Origin: Bacterioplanes sp965233665
GTDB lineage: Bacteria > Pseudomonadota > Gammaproteobacteria > Pseudomonadales > Oceanobacteraceae
Assembly: GCA_965233665.1 (NCBI GenBank)
Contig: CBDDTG010000063.1
Span: 1-64,000, forward strand
DNA: 64,000 bases
Direction: 5' to 3'
A program made the translations under genes and the position numbers. Shown here piece by piece: positions 15,757 to 24,899 of this stretch; position 1 is the stretch's first letter, and each line of letters begins with the position of its first letter. The notes under the pieces are model-generated. The model was not told where the DNA came from and made no database searches. It saw only the letters and a list, made by a program, of their open reading frames with translations.

Positions 15757-17658
15757 TTAAGCCGTCATCTGGCTAGCCAGCTTATTCTTTTTCAGATGAA
15801 TCAGAATCTGACTGATGGCGGCCGGGGTAATGCCGGAGATACGTGATGCCACGCCCAAGGTCGCCGGGCGTACCTGGTTAAGCTTTTGTTTTACTTCATT
15901 GGATAAGCCGCCAATGGCCTCGTAGTCGAGGTCTTCCGGCAGGGCGGTGTTTTCATAGCGGCGCAGCTGCTCAATTTCTTCCAGCTGACGGGCAATATAG
16001 CCGTCGTATTTGGCTTGAATCTCGACCTGCTCCGCTACCTGCGGGTTATCCACAGGTTCACCTTTGAGACCCGCGACATCGGCATAAGTGAGCTTTGGTC
16101 GCTTGAGCAAATCGTGCAGATTGTATTCGTGGCTAATAGCCGCTTCGCCCAACGCTTCTAGCTGCTTGGCGGCTTCGGTGTTGGGTTGCACCCAGCTGGT
16201 TTTCAGGCGCTGGCTTTCCGCTTCGATGGCATCACGCTTGGCGTTAAAGGCGGCCCAGCGCTGATCGTCGACCAGGCCCAGCTCACGGCCAATTTCAGTC
16301 AGGCGCAAATCGGCATTGTCTTCACGCAGCACTAGGCGGTATTCAGCACGGCTGGTAAACATGCGATAGGGCTCTTTGGTGCCCATGGTGATAAGGTCAT
16401 CGACCAGTACGCCTATGTAAGATTGGTCGCGGCGCGGCACCCAAATGTCTTTTTCTTGGGCGCGCAGGGCGGCGTTTACACCGGCCAGCAGGCCTTGGGC
16501 ACCGGCTTCTTCGTAACCTGTGGTGCCGTTAATTTGGCCGGCAAAATACAGGTTGTGGATAAACTTGGTTTCTAGGGTATGGCGCAAATCACGAGGATCA
16601 AAAAAGTCATATTCGATGGCATAGCCAGGGCGGGTAATATGGGCGTTTTCAAAGCCACGCATGCTGTGGATAAGCTGCAATTGCACATCAAATGGCAACG
16701 ATGTGGATATGCCGTTGGGGTACAGCTCATTGCTGGTTAAGCCCTCAGGCTCAACAAATACCTGATGGCTGTCTTTATCGGCAAAGCGCATGACCTTGTC
16801 TTCAATCGACGGGCAGTAACGCGGGCCAACACCTTCGATCACTCCGGCATACATAGGCGAGCGGTCGAGGTTATTGCGAATCACCTCATGGGTTTGCTCA
16901 TTGGTATGAGTGATGTAGCAGCTCACTTGCTCAGGGTGCTCATCCACCGAGCCCATAAAGGACATCACAGGCAGCGGTGTATCACCTGGCTGTTCTTGCA
17001 TGACCGAAAAATCGACACTGCGACGGTCAATGCGCGCAGGGGTACCGGTTTTCAAGCGGCCGACGTTAAACGGCATCGCCCGTAAACGCTCAGCCAAGGC
17101 GATCGACGGCGGATCACCGGCACGGCCGCCTTTGTGGTTTTCCATACCGATGTGGATAACTCCACCCAGGAAGGTACCTGTGGTTAACACCACGCTGGTC
17201 GCAAAGATGCGCATGCCGGTATTGGTCACTACGCCTTGCACAGTACTGCCGATACCGTCGCCGGCAACGATCAAATCGTCACAAGCGGCCTGAAAAATAT
17301 CGAGGTTGGGCTGGTTTTCCACAATTTGGCGAATGGCGGCGCGGTACAAGGCGCGGTCGGCTTGCGCCCGTGTAGCGCGCACCGCTGGGCCTTTACGGCT
17401 GTTCAGGGTACGAAATTGAATACCGGCTTTGTCCGTGGCCCGCGCCATGGCGCCGCCCAGGGCATCAATTTCTTTCACCAGGTGGCTTTTACCAATGCCA
17501 CCGATGGCCGGATTACAGGACATCACCCCGACGGTATCCGTGTTGTGCGTCAGTAACAGGGTTTTACTGCCAGCACGCGCCGCTGCCAGCGCAGCTTCGG
17601 TACCTGCGTGTCCACCGCCGACCACAATCACATCATAACGAACCGGATAATCCACCAT
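15757..17658 (-). CDS. mnmG: MnmG (GidA), tRNA U34 modification enzyme
   Basis: A 633-residue FAD protein that with MnmE installs the cmnm5 or nm5 group on U34 of tRNAs. It has the N-terminal FAD motif VGGGHAGTEAALAAARAG, the conserved SCNPAIGGIGKSHLVKEIDALGG with the catalytic Cys, the NADH region, and the helical C-terminal MnmE-binding domain. Four exact DnaA-box 9-mers (TTATCCACA) occur inside the gene. It is normally followed by rsmG-parA-parB and preceded by mnmE; here neither neighbour is adjacent. Confidence 0.97.
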   Translation of the reverse strand: MVDYPVRYDVIVVGGGHAGTEAALAAARAGSKTLLLTHNTDTVGVMSCNPAIGGIGKSHLVKEIDALGGAMARATDKAGIQFRTLNSRKGPAVRATRAQADRALYRAAIRQIVENQPNLDIFQAACDDLIVAGDGIGSTVQGVVTNTGMRIFATSVVLTTGTFLGGVIHIGMENHKGGRAGDPPSIALAERLRAMPFNVGRLKTGTPARIDRRSVDFSVMQEQPGDTPLPVMSFMGSVDEHPEQVSCYITHTNEQTHEVIRNNLDRSPMYAGVIEGVGPRYCPSIEDKVMRFADKDSHQVFVEPEGLTSNELYPNGISTSLPFDVQLQLIHSMRGFENAHITRPGYAIEYDFFDPRDLRHTLETKFIHNLYFAGQINGTTGYEEAGAQGLLAGVNAALRAQEKDIWVPRRDQSYIGVLVDDLITMGTKEPYRMFTSRAEYRLVLREDNADLRLTEIGRELGLVDDQRWAAFNAKRDAIEAESQRLKTSWVQPNTEAAKQLEALGEAAISHEYNLHDLLKRPKLTYADVAGLKGEPVDNPQVAEQVEIQAKYDGYIARQLEEIEQLRRYENTALPEDLDYEAIGGLSNEVKQKLNQVRPATLGVASRISGITPAAISQILIHLKKNKLASQMTA

Positions 17659-17933
17659 TCACCTCAAAAATATTACCGAGGCCTTACCGCAAGGCCGCAA
17701 AAGGGCGCGCATTATAACAGCGAAGAAGGCTTTCTGGCAGCGCTTAGTGCGTTTTTTGACCAGTAAAGTTATGCACGTTATCCACAATTGGCTTATCCCT
17801 GTGATCAGAGTTATTCGATCCACCCACAAGTTTGGGTAAAAAGCCCAAGTTTCAGCACCTTAGGCTGTTGATAAAGCTTTGGATGAATGGGGATAAGTAA
17901 AGTGTTCATACACTTATACGCAGTGTGGATATA
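17659..17933. other. mnmG upstream region with DnaA boxes
   Basis: The 332-bp gap upstream of mnmG holds one exact DnaA box TTATCCACA (17778-17786), a one-mismatch box TGTGGATAT (17923-17931), weaker forms (CTTATCCC, GGGGATAAG) and AT-rich stretches. In E. coli oriC lies beside gidA/mnmG, so a secondary or relic origin or a DnaA-regulated promoter is possible. Confidence 0.4.
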
Positions 17934-17962
17934 AAAAAACCCAGGCTATGCCCGGGTTTTTT
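17934..17962. terminator. Bidirectional intrinsic terminator
   Basis: AAAAAACCCAGGC, loop TAT, GCCCGGGTTTTTT: a GC stem with a single A-C mismatch between A and T tracts. It lies 28 nt past the stop of the minus-strand repeat lipoprotein gene and can terminate from either side. Confidence 0.85.
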
Positions 17963-17990
17963 GCACACTTTTCACAGCTTTACTCACAAG

Positions 17991-19022
17991 TTATGCGGCA
18001 TCGCTAGCCTCATCCGTACCGTCATCGGTGCCAGCGTCTGTACCGTCATCGGTACCGCCGTCTGTTCCGTCATCGGTGCCGCCGTCTGTTCCATCATCGG
18101 TGCCGCCGTCTGTACCGTCATCGGTGCCGCCGTCTGTACCGTCATCGGTACCGTCGTCCGTACCATCATCGGTACCGCCGTCCGTACCATCATCGCTGCC
18201 GTCGTTCGTTGCCGGCGCAGCAAACGTCATAAACAGCAAGCGCCCTTGCTCGCGCAGGTAAAATTCCAACTCGCCATCCGCATTCATGCCGGCATAACCG
18301 CTCAACGGGTTGTCGCTGTCCACATCCGCACCGATGCAATTGTCGCGACGACTGAGTTGCGCTTGGTAAAGGTTGTAGCTGGTATTAAGTGTGGATAACG
18401 TACCGCGGAAGTTGCAGCCACTGTTGTCATCGGCCACACCTAGGCCGGTAAATGTGGCACTGGTCGGTGAAGTGCGGCTAATAAACAGCTCATAGCCCGT
18501 CGCTGTCCACTTACCCACAGGGGTAATGCGACTGATGGCGCTGTTGTTGTCCCAAGTGCCGTCATCGGTGAGTTGTACCCGCCCACTGGTGGCATTGTTC
18601 ACGGTAAACGCGCCGACCAAGCTATCGTCAACGGCGGCCACCGAGGCCAACTGCAGATCAAAGCCGTAGTCTTGATTGCTGCCATCGGCCACCAGCTGCT
18701 CGGCGTCGGTATCAGAACCGCTGTTGAGCGCAAAGGCCTCCAGCGTCATGGTGGCGGTTTGGCTTTGCTCGGTGAAACTGACAGTGCCGTAATAGCCACG
18801 CGCCGCGTCCACCGCATAGGCGTTGCCGTTATAAACCAGCATCCTTAGGCCACTCACGCCGTCAAACTCGCCGTTCCAAAAGCCGTTGAGCTGTTGCGTG
18901 GTCACCGTCACGCTGTCGCCTTGATCGTTAGTGACGTCGTCATCGTCGTCGTCGGGCGCAGCCAGACAACCGACTAACAACAGCGCAGAGGCAGAGAAAG
19001 CAGCAAATCGAATCAACACCAT
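17991..19022 (-). CDS. Lipoprotein with C-terminal (DGTD/GGTD)n repeat
   Basis: A 343-residue protein. Start at 19022 (MVLIRFAAFSASALLLVGC) has GAGGA upstream and gives a lipobox LVGC with an adjacent run of six Asp. The middle, about residues 40-270, has beta-strand patterns with no family I recognise (NGFWNGEFDGVSGLRMLVYN near the start). The last 70 residues are 17 tetrads of DGTD or GGTD type (nt 17994-18203). The acidic tail could bind Ca2+ or act as a spacer. A second lipoprotein with a Thr/Asp repeat lies at 40346-41821. An exact DnaA 9-mer is at 18390. Confidence 0.8.
   Translation of the reverse strand: MVLIRFAAFSASALLLVGCLAAPDDDDDDVTNDQGDSVTVTTQQLNGFWNGEFDGVSGLRMLVYNGNAYAVDAARGYYGTVSFTEQSQTATMTLEAFALNSGSDTDAEQLVADGSNQDYGFDLQLASVAAVDDSLVGAFTVNNATSGRVQLTDDGTWDNNSAISRITPVGKWTATGYELFISRTSPTSATFTGLGVADDNSGCNFRGTLSTLNTSYNLYQAQLSRRDNCIGADVDSDNPLSGYAGMNADGELEFYLREQGRLLFMTFAAPATNDGSDDGTDGGTDDGTDDGTDDGTDGGTDDGTDGGTDDGTDGGTDDGTDGGTDDGTDAGTDDGTDEASDAA
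17994..18203 (-). repeat. Coding tandem repeat, Asp/Gly/Thr tetrads
   Basis: In-frame 12/24-bp units encoding alternating DGTD and GGTD. All unit lengths are multiples of three, so copy number changes would not shift the frame. Confidence 0.85.
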
Positions 19023-19177
19023 GACATCCTCATTGTGGACAAAATTATAAATAGCATACCGGCTCAGCCTCTCTAAGGTAGTGATGCCAAGATGACACAT
19101 GACCCAAACGACAAACTGCCTGTGAATAACTCCGTCGTCATTGTGGCTCTCATACCCGTTTGGCATCCGTCACAGCG

Positions 19178-19199
19178 GAGCTGAGCTGAGCTGAGCTGA
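19178..19199. repeat. Short GAGCT pentanucleotide repeat
   Basis: Four perfect tandem copies of GAGCT plus a partial copy, in the gap between the repeat lipoprotein and the TonB receptor. It is non-coding, with no known role. Confidence 0.7.
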
Positions 19200-19308
19200 A
19201 TTGTTCTGAAGTCTCTAACTAGTATCGACCAACCTCGCAGCGGCTGTAGGTGCAATCGGATTATGCGTAAAAGGCAAAGCGTTATGTGGTACTGACAAAA
19301 CCAATAAA

Positions 19309-19323
19309 AAATAATAGTTCTCA
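19309..19323. promoter_or_regulatory. Candidate Fur box upstream of TonB receptor
   Basis: AAATAATAGTTCTCA, read on the other strand TGAGAACTATTATTT, matches the 7-1-7 Fur consensus (TGATAAT-N-ATTATCA) at 10 of 14 positions. It lies about 80 nt before the receptor start, in an AT-rich promoter-like stretch. Iron control of the receptor is inference. Confidence 0.4.
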
Positions 19324-19404
19324 TTTGTAAGCGTTGCGCGCTGTGCTAGATTGCCGCCCGCCGGCCAGCCATCCGCGTCGGCTTTGCTTACATGGAGAAT
19401 CTGC

Positions 19405-21435
19405 ATGAACCGTTTTCCTCCTCAGGCGCTGGCGGCTGCCATTGCCTGCGCCAGCCTCAATACCTATGTCGATAACACCTATGCCGATACCACCCAGCTG
19501 GACAACGTCACCGTCGTCGGTGAGAAATCGCAACGCTCGTTGCGTAATACCAGCACGTCGGTATCGGTGATTGATGCAGAAGAGCTGCAAACCCTGGAGC
19601 ACCTGAGTGTTTCTGCTGCCATCAGCGAAACTCCCAACTTGGTGATGCTATCTGGCTCGCAGCCTAATATTCGCGGCGTTTCAGGCAATGGTTCAGCGAC
19701 GGGTTTTAGCTCGTTTAGCGGCGGTTCAAAAGCCCGTGTATCGCGCCTGGTTGATGGTGTAGCAGAGCCTTTTGTGGCGGATTTAACTGGCGACACAGGC
19801 CTTTGGGACATTGAACAAATCGAGGTGTATCGTGGCCCACAGTCAACCACTCACGGCCAGAACAGCCTAGCGGGCAGCGTCTATGTGAAAACCTTTGATC
19901 CGCAGTTCGATTGGCAAGCCAAGGCTCGCGTGGGTGCGCGCATGATCGATACCTCTGCCATGATCAATGCGCCCTTGGTCGATGACCAGCTGGCCCTGCG
20001 CATCGCGGCACAGCGTTTAGACGGTGACACTTTTAATGAGGGCCTGGAGCACGACAGTAACCCAGCGCCGTTTGATCTAAACGAACTGCAGTCACAACGC
20101 ATTCGTAGCAAGCTGTTATGGCAGCCCAACGGCGACGTTTCTGCCTTATTAAGCTACGTCACCGCCGAAGAAAAAGGCGACAGCGGGCGCGAGTTTTTTG
20201 ATGGCAAAGATCCGTGGGATTTCATACCTGTAACCCAGCGCTATATGGACACGGAGTCAGACGTTGTCAGCCTAACCGTTAAATACCGTTTCAATGCAGC
20301 CGTTCGGGCTGAAATGTTGCTCAGCAATACCGATTTTCATTGGGCTTTTGACAGCTATGAAGCAGACCCAGCGCAGCAAAGCCAAGTGCACATGCAAGAG
20401 GACGATCAAAGCCTCGATGCGCGCATCCATGTTGAGCCGGTGAGCAGTGCCGCCAGTGGCTTTATTGGCCTGAACCATCACCAGCGTGAGCAAGACTTCA
20501 ACAGCCAAGGGGCGTCGGTTTATGCCGGCGACGACAGCAGCAGTGCCACCGCCCTGTATGGCGAGTTGCACTATCAGTTACAGCCCAGCTTGCGGCTGAT
20601 TTTAGGTCACCGAATTCAGCAAGAGAGTCAACAACGCGACTTCAGCATGCAAAGCCGAGGTGAGGCAATTGACGCTACCCTCGACCGCGATAAAACCATT
20701 CAGCTGCCCAAGTTAGAACTGCACTACGACCTGAGCCAACACCACACCGTCGCTGTGAGCGCACGACGTGGCTATAACCAGGGCGGTGGGGCGCTGGATT
20801 TCAACAGCGGTGACTATTATTACTATGACTCAGAGTCAGTAAACGCTTACGAACTCAGTAGCCGCGCATCTTTCAGCGAAGGCCGAATCAGTGTCCGCAG
20901 CAACCTGTTCTTCAATGACTATCGAGACTACCAAGCCAGCAATAGCGAACGTCGCATCAGTAATATCGATGCCGCGCACAGCTACGGCTTAGAGACAGAG
21001 CTGCAAGCCAACCTCAGTGCCGATCTGCAGCTGCGCGGTGCATTAGGCTTGTTGAAAACTCGCATCGAAGACAGCAGTGACGGCTTTGCCGATGTGGATG
21101 GCAATGATTTGAACTCCGCTCCTGAAGTCACCGCCAGTGCCGGCGCTCGCTATTGGTTAACCAGTGCTGTGGATATCGATGTGTCGGCCAATTATGTGGC
21201 GGAATACTATGGTGATTATCAAAATAGCCGTGCTAGCCAAGCCGGTGATTATTGGCTCGCCAATCTTCGTATCAATTACGAAACCGCGCATTGGTTATTC
21301 AGTGGGTTTGTGAATAACCTCAACGATGAGCAAGCGAAGACCGTCAGCTCTGGCCCTTCCCGCTATTCAGCCAACGGTTATGCGGCGGTTGTTGCGCCTC
21401 GTACCATCGGCTTATCTGCGACTTACACCTTTTAG
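19405..21435 (+). CDS. TonB-dependent outer membrane receptor
   Basis: A 676-residue receptor. Start at 19405 has GGAG 7 nt upstream. After a signal peptide (about residues 1-27) comes the TonB box-like LDNVTVVGEK. Then follows the plug domain with RGVSGNG, RLVDGVAEPF and the conserved IEQIEVYRGPQSTTHGQNSLAGSVYVKT, and a 22-strand barrel ending in the typical aromatic TYTF. The ligand is unknown; siderophore-type uptake fits the family and the possible Fur box. It is part of the accessory block between mnmG and mnmE. The plug repeat at SGSQPNIRGV is intact. Confidence 0.92.
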   Translation: MNRFPPQALAAAIACASLNTYVDNTYADTTQLDNVTVVGEKSQRSLRNTSTSVSVIDAEELQTLEHLSVSAAISETPNLVMLSGSQPNIRGVSGNGSATGFSSFSGGSKARVSRLVDGVAEPFVADLTGDTGLWDIEQIEVYRGPQSTTHGQNSLAGSVYVKTFDPQFDWQAKARVGARMIDTSAMINAPLVDDQLALRIAAQRLDGDTFNEGLEHDSNPAPFDLNELQSQRIRSKLLWQPNGDVSALLSYVTAEEKGDSGREFFDGKDPWDFIPVTQRYMDTESDVVSLTVKYRFNAAVRAEMLLSNTDFHWAFDSYEADPAQQSQVHMQEDDQSLDARIHVEPVSSAASGFIGLNHHQREQDFNSQGASVYAGDDSSSATALYGELHYQLQPSLRLILGHRIQQESQQRDFSMQSRGEAIDATLDRDKTIQLPKLELHYDLSQHHTVAVSARRGYNQGGGALDFNSGDYYYYDSESVNAYELSSRASFSEGRISVRSNLFFNDYRDYQASNSERRISNIDAAHSYGLETELQANLSADLQLRGALGLLKTRIEDSSDGFADVDGNDLNSAPEVTASAGARYWLTSAVDIDVSANYVAEYYGDYQNSRASQAGDYWLANLRINYETAHWLFSGFVNNLNDEQAKTVSSGPSRYSANGYAAVVAPRTIGLSATYTF

Positions 21436-21695
21436 GCCACATAATTGCCAGCTTTCTATCAGGAAACCCCATAAGACCTCTTTTTCTCATTATGGCTGCG
21501 TTAAAAATCGTCTCAAAATGCTCATTTACGACAGTAAACTCTGCTTTTTCACCGATTTTTGCCTGGCCACAATTTCGCCTTCGAGGTTTTTGAGGTCACC
21601 TGGAAAGCTGGCATCTTTTCTTGTGGATAAGTTTGTTGGTCGTTTTTTAACAAATTGTCATATCCAGCCGTTGCATTCTGTTCTGGAGCGTGCAT

Positions 21696-21713
21696 AACTA
21701 ACAGCTGTTAGTT
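21696..21713. promoter_or_regulatory. Perfect 18-bp palindromic operator of the TetR gene
   Basis: AACTAACAGCTGTTAGTT is a perfect palindrome 26 bp before the tetR-type start. Size, symmetry and position are those of an autoregulatory TetR-family operator. The rest of the 304-bp gap from 21436 is AT-rich with one exact DnaA 9-mer at 21622-21630 and no gene. Confidence 0.75.
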
Positions 21714-21739
21714 CTTTTTGTCCGCAGGGAGAGTGCCGG

Positions 21740-22288
21740 ATGTCTGAAATGCGCGATCAACTAAAAACCATTGCTACCGAGCAGATTCGCCATAAAACCC
21801 TGGCTGCTGCCAGTTTTCGCGAGTTAGGCAAAGCGGCGGGCATTAAATCCAGCTCAGTGCATTACCACTTTAAAAGTCGCGATGCCTTGTTGCTGGAACT
21901 GGTTAAAGACTATCACCGCGACTTTTTTGCGGAGCTACAGCAGCGTTGTGATGAGGTCAGTAGCCCACGGCAGCGCTTGCGTACACTGGCCGATATGTTT
22001 TGCGACAGCCATGCCAACGACATGCAGTGTTTGTGTCAGGCCTATGCCGCTGGCATTGATGGCCTCAATGAAGATCATCGCCAGGCCGTACAGGCATTTT
22101 TTGCCGAACTGCAGCAATGGGTGAGCGATACCCTCGCCAATGCGCGCTTATTGGCCTTGCCACGCGACGAGCTGGCCAAAGTCATTGTCAGTGCGCTAGA
22201 AGGCTCACTGTTGTTGGATCGTGGCGAAGACGAGCAACAACGCTTGCAAGCCACCAAAGCTTGGCTGACAACCCTCAGTAGCCTGTAA
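21740..22288 (+). CDS. TetR-family repressor
   Basis: A 182-residue regulator. The N-terminal helix-turn-helix (about 12-55) contains FRELGKAAGIKSSSVHYHFKSRDALL, the family signature. The C-terminal ligand domain is about 125 residues with several Cys and His residues. Its stop overlaps the cupin gene start (TAATG), and a perfect palindrome precedes it, so autoregulation of the two-gene unit is likely. The ligand is unknown. Confidence 0.9.
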   Translation: MSEMRDQLKTIATEQIRHKTLAAASFRELGKAAGIKSSSVHYHFKSRDALLLELVKDYHRDFFAELQQRCDEVSSPRQRLRTLADMFCDSHANDMQCLCQAYAAGIDGLNEDHRQAVQAFFAELQQWVSDTLANARLLALPRDELAKVIVSALEGSLLLDRGEDEQQRLQATKAWLTTLSSL

Positions 22289-22902
22289 TGGTGTTTCAGC
22301 CACTGCGCCAGCAGCGCGCCGTGGTGCGACCGGGCGACCAGCTTTGGCAAAGTGCGCCGCAAGCCCCCATCGAACGCTGGCCATTGGAGCGTGAAGCACC
22401 CGAGCACGGGCAGGTAACAAGCTTGGTGCGCTATCTGCCTGGAGCGCAGTTTCCACCGCACCCACACCCACTGGGCGAAGAAATTCTGGTGCTGGAGGGC
22501 ACCTTCAGCGACGGCAGTGGCGATTTTCCCCAGGGCAGCTACTTACGTAACCCTCCTGGCAGTTCACATGCTCCATTTTCTGCAGGCGGCTGCCTGATTT
22601 TCGTCAAACTCAATCAGTTTGACCCGAACGATGGCGAACTTGTTAGAAGCCATATCGATGAGCACCACGGCAGTCATTGCCTACATGCTTATGGTGCCGA
22701 GCAAACCTGGTATATAGCCCTGGCTGCAGGGGAGGGACTGCCCTCCACGGCTAAACGTGCGGAAATTGTTGTGCTGTCTGGCACGTTGCAAGACGCTGAT
22801 GGCCTTTACCCACCTCACAGCTGGCTGCGCTTGCCCGCTGCCGACGTCACCAGGCTTCGTTGTCAAAGCCATTGTCGCTTGTGGGTAAGGTTCAGCGCCT
22901 AG
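22288..22902 (+). CDS. ChrR-like cupin-domain protein
   Basis: A 204-residue protein with two cupin halves. The first carries the metal-binding motif FPPHPHPLGEEILVLEGTF (two His, Glu) and PGSSHAP, the pattern of the ChrR/cupin_7 family. The second half (about 120-200) is a degenerate cupin with PPHSWLRLP. ChrR-type cupins bind zinc and sense reactive oxygen species as anti-sigma partners, but no sigma factor is adjacent here; coupling with the TetR gene suggests an enzymatic or sensor role in that regulon. The function is inferred from fold only. Confidence 0.8.
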   Translation: MVFQPLRQQRAVVRPGDQLWQSAPQAPIERWPLEREAPEHGQVTSLVRYLPGAQFPPHPHPLGEEILVLEGTFSDGSGDFPQGSYLRNPPGSSHAPFSAGGCLIFVKLNQFDPNDGELVRSHIDEHHGSHCLHAYGAEQTWYIALAAGEGLPSTAKRAEIVVLSGTLQDADGLYPPHSWLRLPAADVTRLRCQSHCRLWVRFSA

Positions 22903-23113
22903 GGCGAAGATCCTGATATTTCCTGCAAACAGCGCCTTTCTATTCGCTCTGAAAATATACCAACGTCTGACTCAAGACACTGGCGGGTGGCTTATAGACA
23001 GTTACACACCGTTGGTATCAATAAAACTGTCATAAGCTCACCTGTTGAGACATGAGTGCCAGAGCTAAAGTGTCGAATACCTTTTCACTTTCATCAGCAG
23101 CACAGGTGCAGTT

Positions 23114-23953
23114 ATGACAACCGCTCAGGACATCAGCGCCAGTATTGATATTCCCGGCCGTAAAATGGACTTTGAGTTTGAGCTAGATGACATTCCTCGC
23201 CATTGGTTTGCCGGTGATGCGTTTCGCTCAACTTACATGAATGCTTTATCTTGCCTTTTTCCAGAAGGTGAGCGCATGTTTATGGATGCCGTGCGCGACC
23301 ACCAACATAAAATTACCGATGAGCGCTTACTTAATCAGATTAAAGGTTTTATTAAACAGGAAGCAATTCATGGTCATGAGCATGCGCAGTACAACGATTA
23401 TTTAAAAAAATGGGGTTATCCCATCGACAAAATAAATCGCATCGAAAAGAAAGAAAAAATCTGGATGAAAAAATGGGTGCCTAAATCGCACCGCCTAGCG
23501 ATCACCTGCGCCCTAGAACACTTCACCGCCATTATGGCACATCAAGTGTTAACCGATCCTCAAGCCACAGAAGGCATGCACCCACAGTTTAAACAAATGT
23601 GGCGTTGGCATGCGATTGAAGAAACGGAACACAAAGCCGTGGCATTTGATGTTTACCAACAAGCCGTGGGTCGATACTGGTTAAGGGTATTAACCATGAT
23701 CAGTGTCACCATCATGTTTTGCTTGCGAACAACCCTGTACCAAATGGTTTTTTTGTGGAAGGACGGCGAATTATTTAAACCAAAAACCTGGTGGCGTGGT
23801 TTTCAGTTTTATTTTGTAAAACCGGGCATGCTGCGAAAAATATTTCGCGATTATTTGGATTATTTTCGTCGTGATTTTCACCCATGGGATCATGACAACC
23901 GTGAACTGCTGGGCCAATGGTTGGCCGAACAACAACAGTTCAAAGCGGTTTAA
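23114..23953 (+). CDS. Metal-dependent hydrolase-like (PF10118) ferritin-like protein
   Basis: A 279-residue protein of the family annotated as predicted metal-dependent hydrolase. Its pattern suggests a four-helix di-iron site: QEAIHGHEHAQYN, CALEHFTAIMAHQ and WHAIEETEHKAVAFDVY supply the Glu and ExxH ligands. A hydrophobic segment near residues 192-215 (VLTMISVTIMFCLRTTLYQMV) may anchor it to the membrane. The substrate is unknown. A good terminator follows at 23969-24001. The 211-bp gap before it shows no further gene. Confidence 0.8.
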   Translation: MTTAQDISASIDIPGRKMDFEFELDDIPRHWFAGDAFRSTYMNALSCLFPEGERMFMDAVRDHQHKITDERLLNQIKGFIKQEAIHGHEHAQYNDYLKKWGYPIDKINRIEKKEKIWMKKWVPKSHRLAITCALEHFTAIMAHQVLTDPQATEGMHPQFKQMWRWHAIEETEHKAVAFDVYQQAVGRYWLRVLTMISVTIMFCLRTTLYQMVFLWKDGELFKPKTWWRGFQFYFVKPGMLRKIFRDYLDYFRRDFHPWDHDNRELLGQWLAEQQQFKAV

Positions 23954-23968
23954 GGCACTTTAGAGAAT

Positions 23969-24001
23969 GATCCGCATCAACTTGATGCGGGTCATCTTTT
24001 T
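23969..24001 (+). terminator. Intrinsic terminator
   Basis: GATCCGCATCA and TGATGCGGGTC pair over 11 bp (one G-U) around ACT, followed by ATCTTTTT. It lies 16 nt past the stop at 23953. Confidence 0.85.
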
Positions 24002-24128
24002 GCTGCCAAAGCTGACCTTTCAAAGCTCCGACCTTGGTAACCCGCTCTCGTCAGGTAAGACACCTTACACAAGAGTGACTCTGTCACGCCTTCACTATAA
24101 TGAGGGTCTGAGACAGCGAGGGCAGTGT

Positions 24129-24899
24129 ATGCAGCAATGGCTGATTTTGAGCGCGTTAACCACATTACTGACGCTGACGCCTACCAGTTACAGCGACACC
24201 ATACGCGTCGCGGTCGGGCTGGCATTGGCGCCGTATGTAATCGCCGAAGAGAACAGCGGTTTTGAGTTAGATATCGTGCGCGAAGCGCTGGCCAGTCAGG
24301 GCCATACCGTCGTGCCTATCTATGTGTCTTTTCGCCGCGTGCCAGAGCTGCTCAAGTTAAAAAAAGTACAGGCCGCGATTACCGTCACCTCTGCCACTGT
24401 TGGGCCTGACGCGTATTTATCGAAGCCCTATATCCGCTATCACAATGTTGCCGTCGCCTTAGCTAAGCATCAGCTTGCCTTGAGCAGCCAGCAAGATCTG
24501 GCCAAACATCGCATTCTGGCCTTTCAGAACGCTCATCGCTATCTCGGGCCGGATTATTATCGCAGCATTCAGCAATCACCGGACTACCAAGAAATTGCCC
24601 GTCAGGCGGCGCAAGTCACCATGTTGTTCGGTGAACGCGTGGACGTGATTGTGCTTGATATCAATATTTTTAACTATTATCGCCAACAGCAGAACTATGT
24701 TGGCGCGGAGCAACCTGTGGATATATTTCCACTGTTTGAACCTGTGAACTACCAAATGGCGTTCAGCCGCCGCCAGTGGCGCGATGATTTCGACCGAGGT
24801 ATTGCCGAGCTCAAGCGCACTGGGCGTTATCAACAGCTGATACAGCGGTATTTGGGGTCACTTGCCGATACAGAAACTGCCGAAAATCTCGCCCAGTAG
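24129..24899 (+). CDS. Family 3 solute-binding-like periplasmic protein
   Basis: A 256-residue protein with a signal peptide (MQQWLILSALTTLLTLTPTS, cleaved near YS-DT) and an SBP_bac_3 fold: IRVAVGLALAPYVI, GFELDIVREAL and later lobe motifs. The ATG at 24129 is preferred to upstream codons because GAGGG lies 6 nt before it and the signal peptide starts there. As with the protein at 1699-2469, no transporter genes are adjacent. Its 3' end overlaps mnmE by 42 bp, convergent. Confidence 0.82.
   Translation: MQQWLILSALTTLLTLTPTSYSDTIRVAVGLALAPYVIAEENSGFELDIVREALASQGHTVVPIYVSFRRVPELLKLKKVQAAITVTSATVGPDAYLSKPYIRYHNVAVALAKHQLALSSQQDLAKHRILAFQNAHRYLGPDYYRSIQQSPDYQEIARQAAQVTMLFGERVDVIVLDINIFNYYRQQQNYVGAEQPVDIFPLFEPVNYQMAFSRRQWRDDFDRGIAELKRTGRYQQLIQRYLGSLADTETAENLAQ

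Noticed and set aside
17994..18203. Short repeats in the 18-kb region
   Set aside because: Coding DGTD/GGTD tetrads of a lipoprotein tail.
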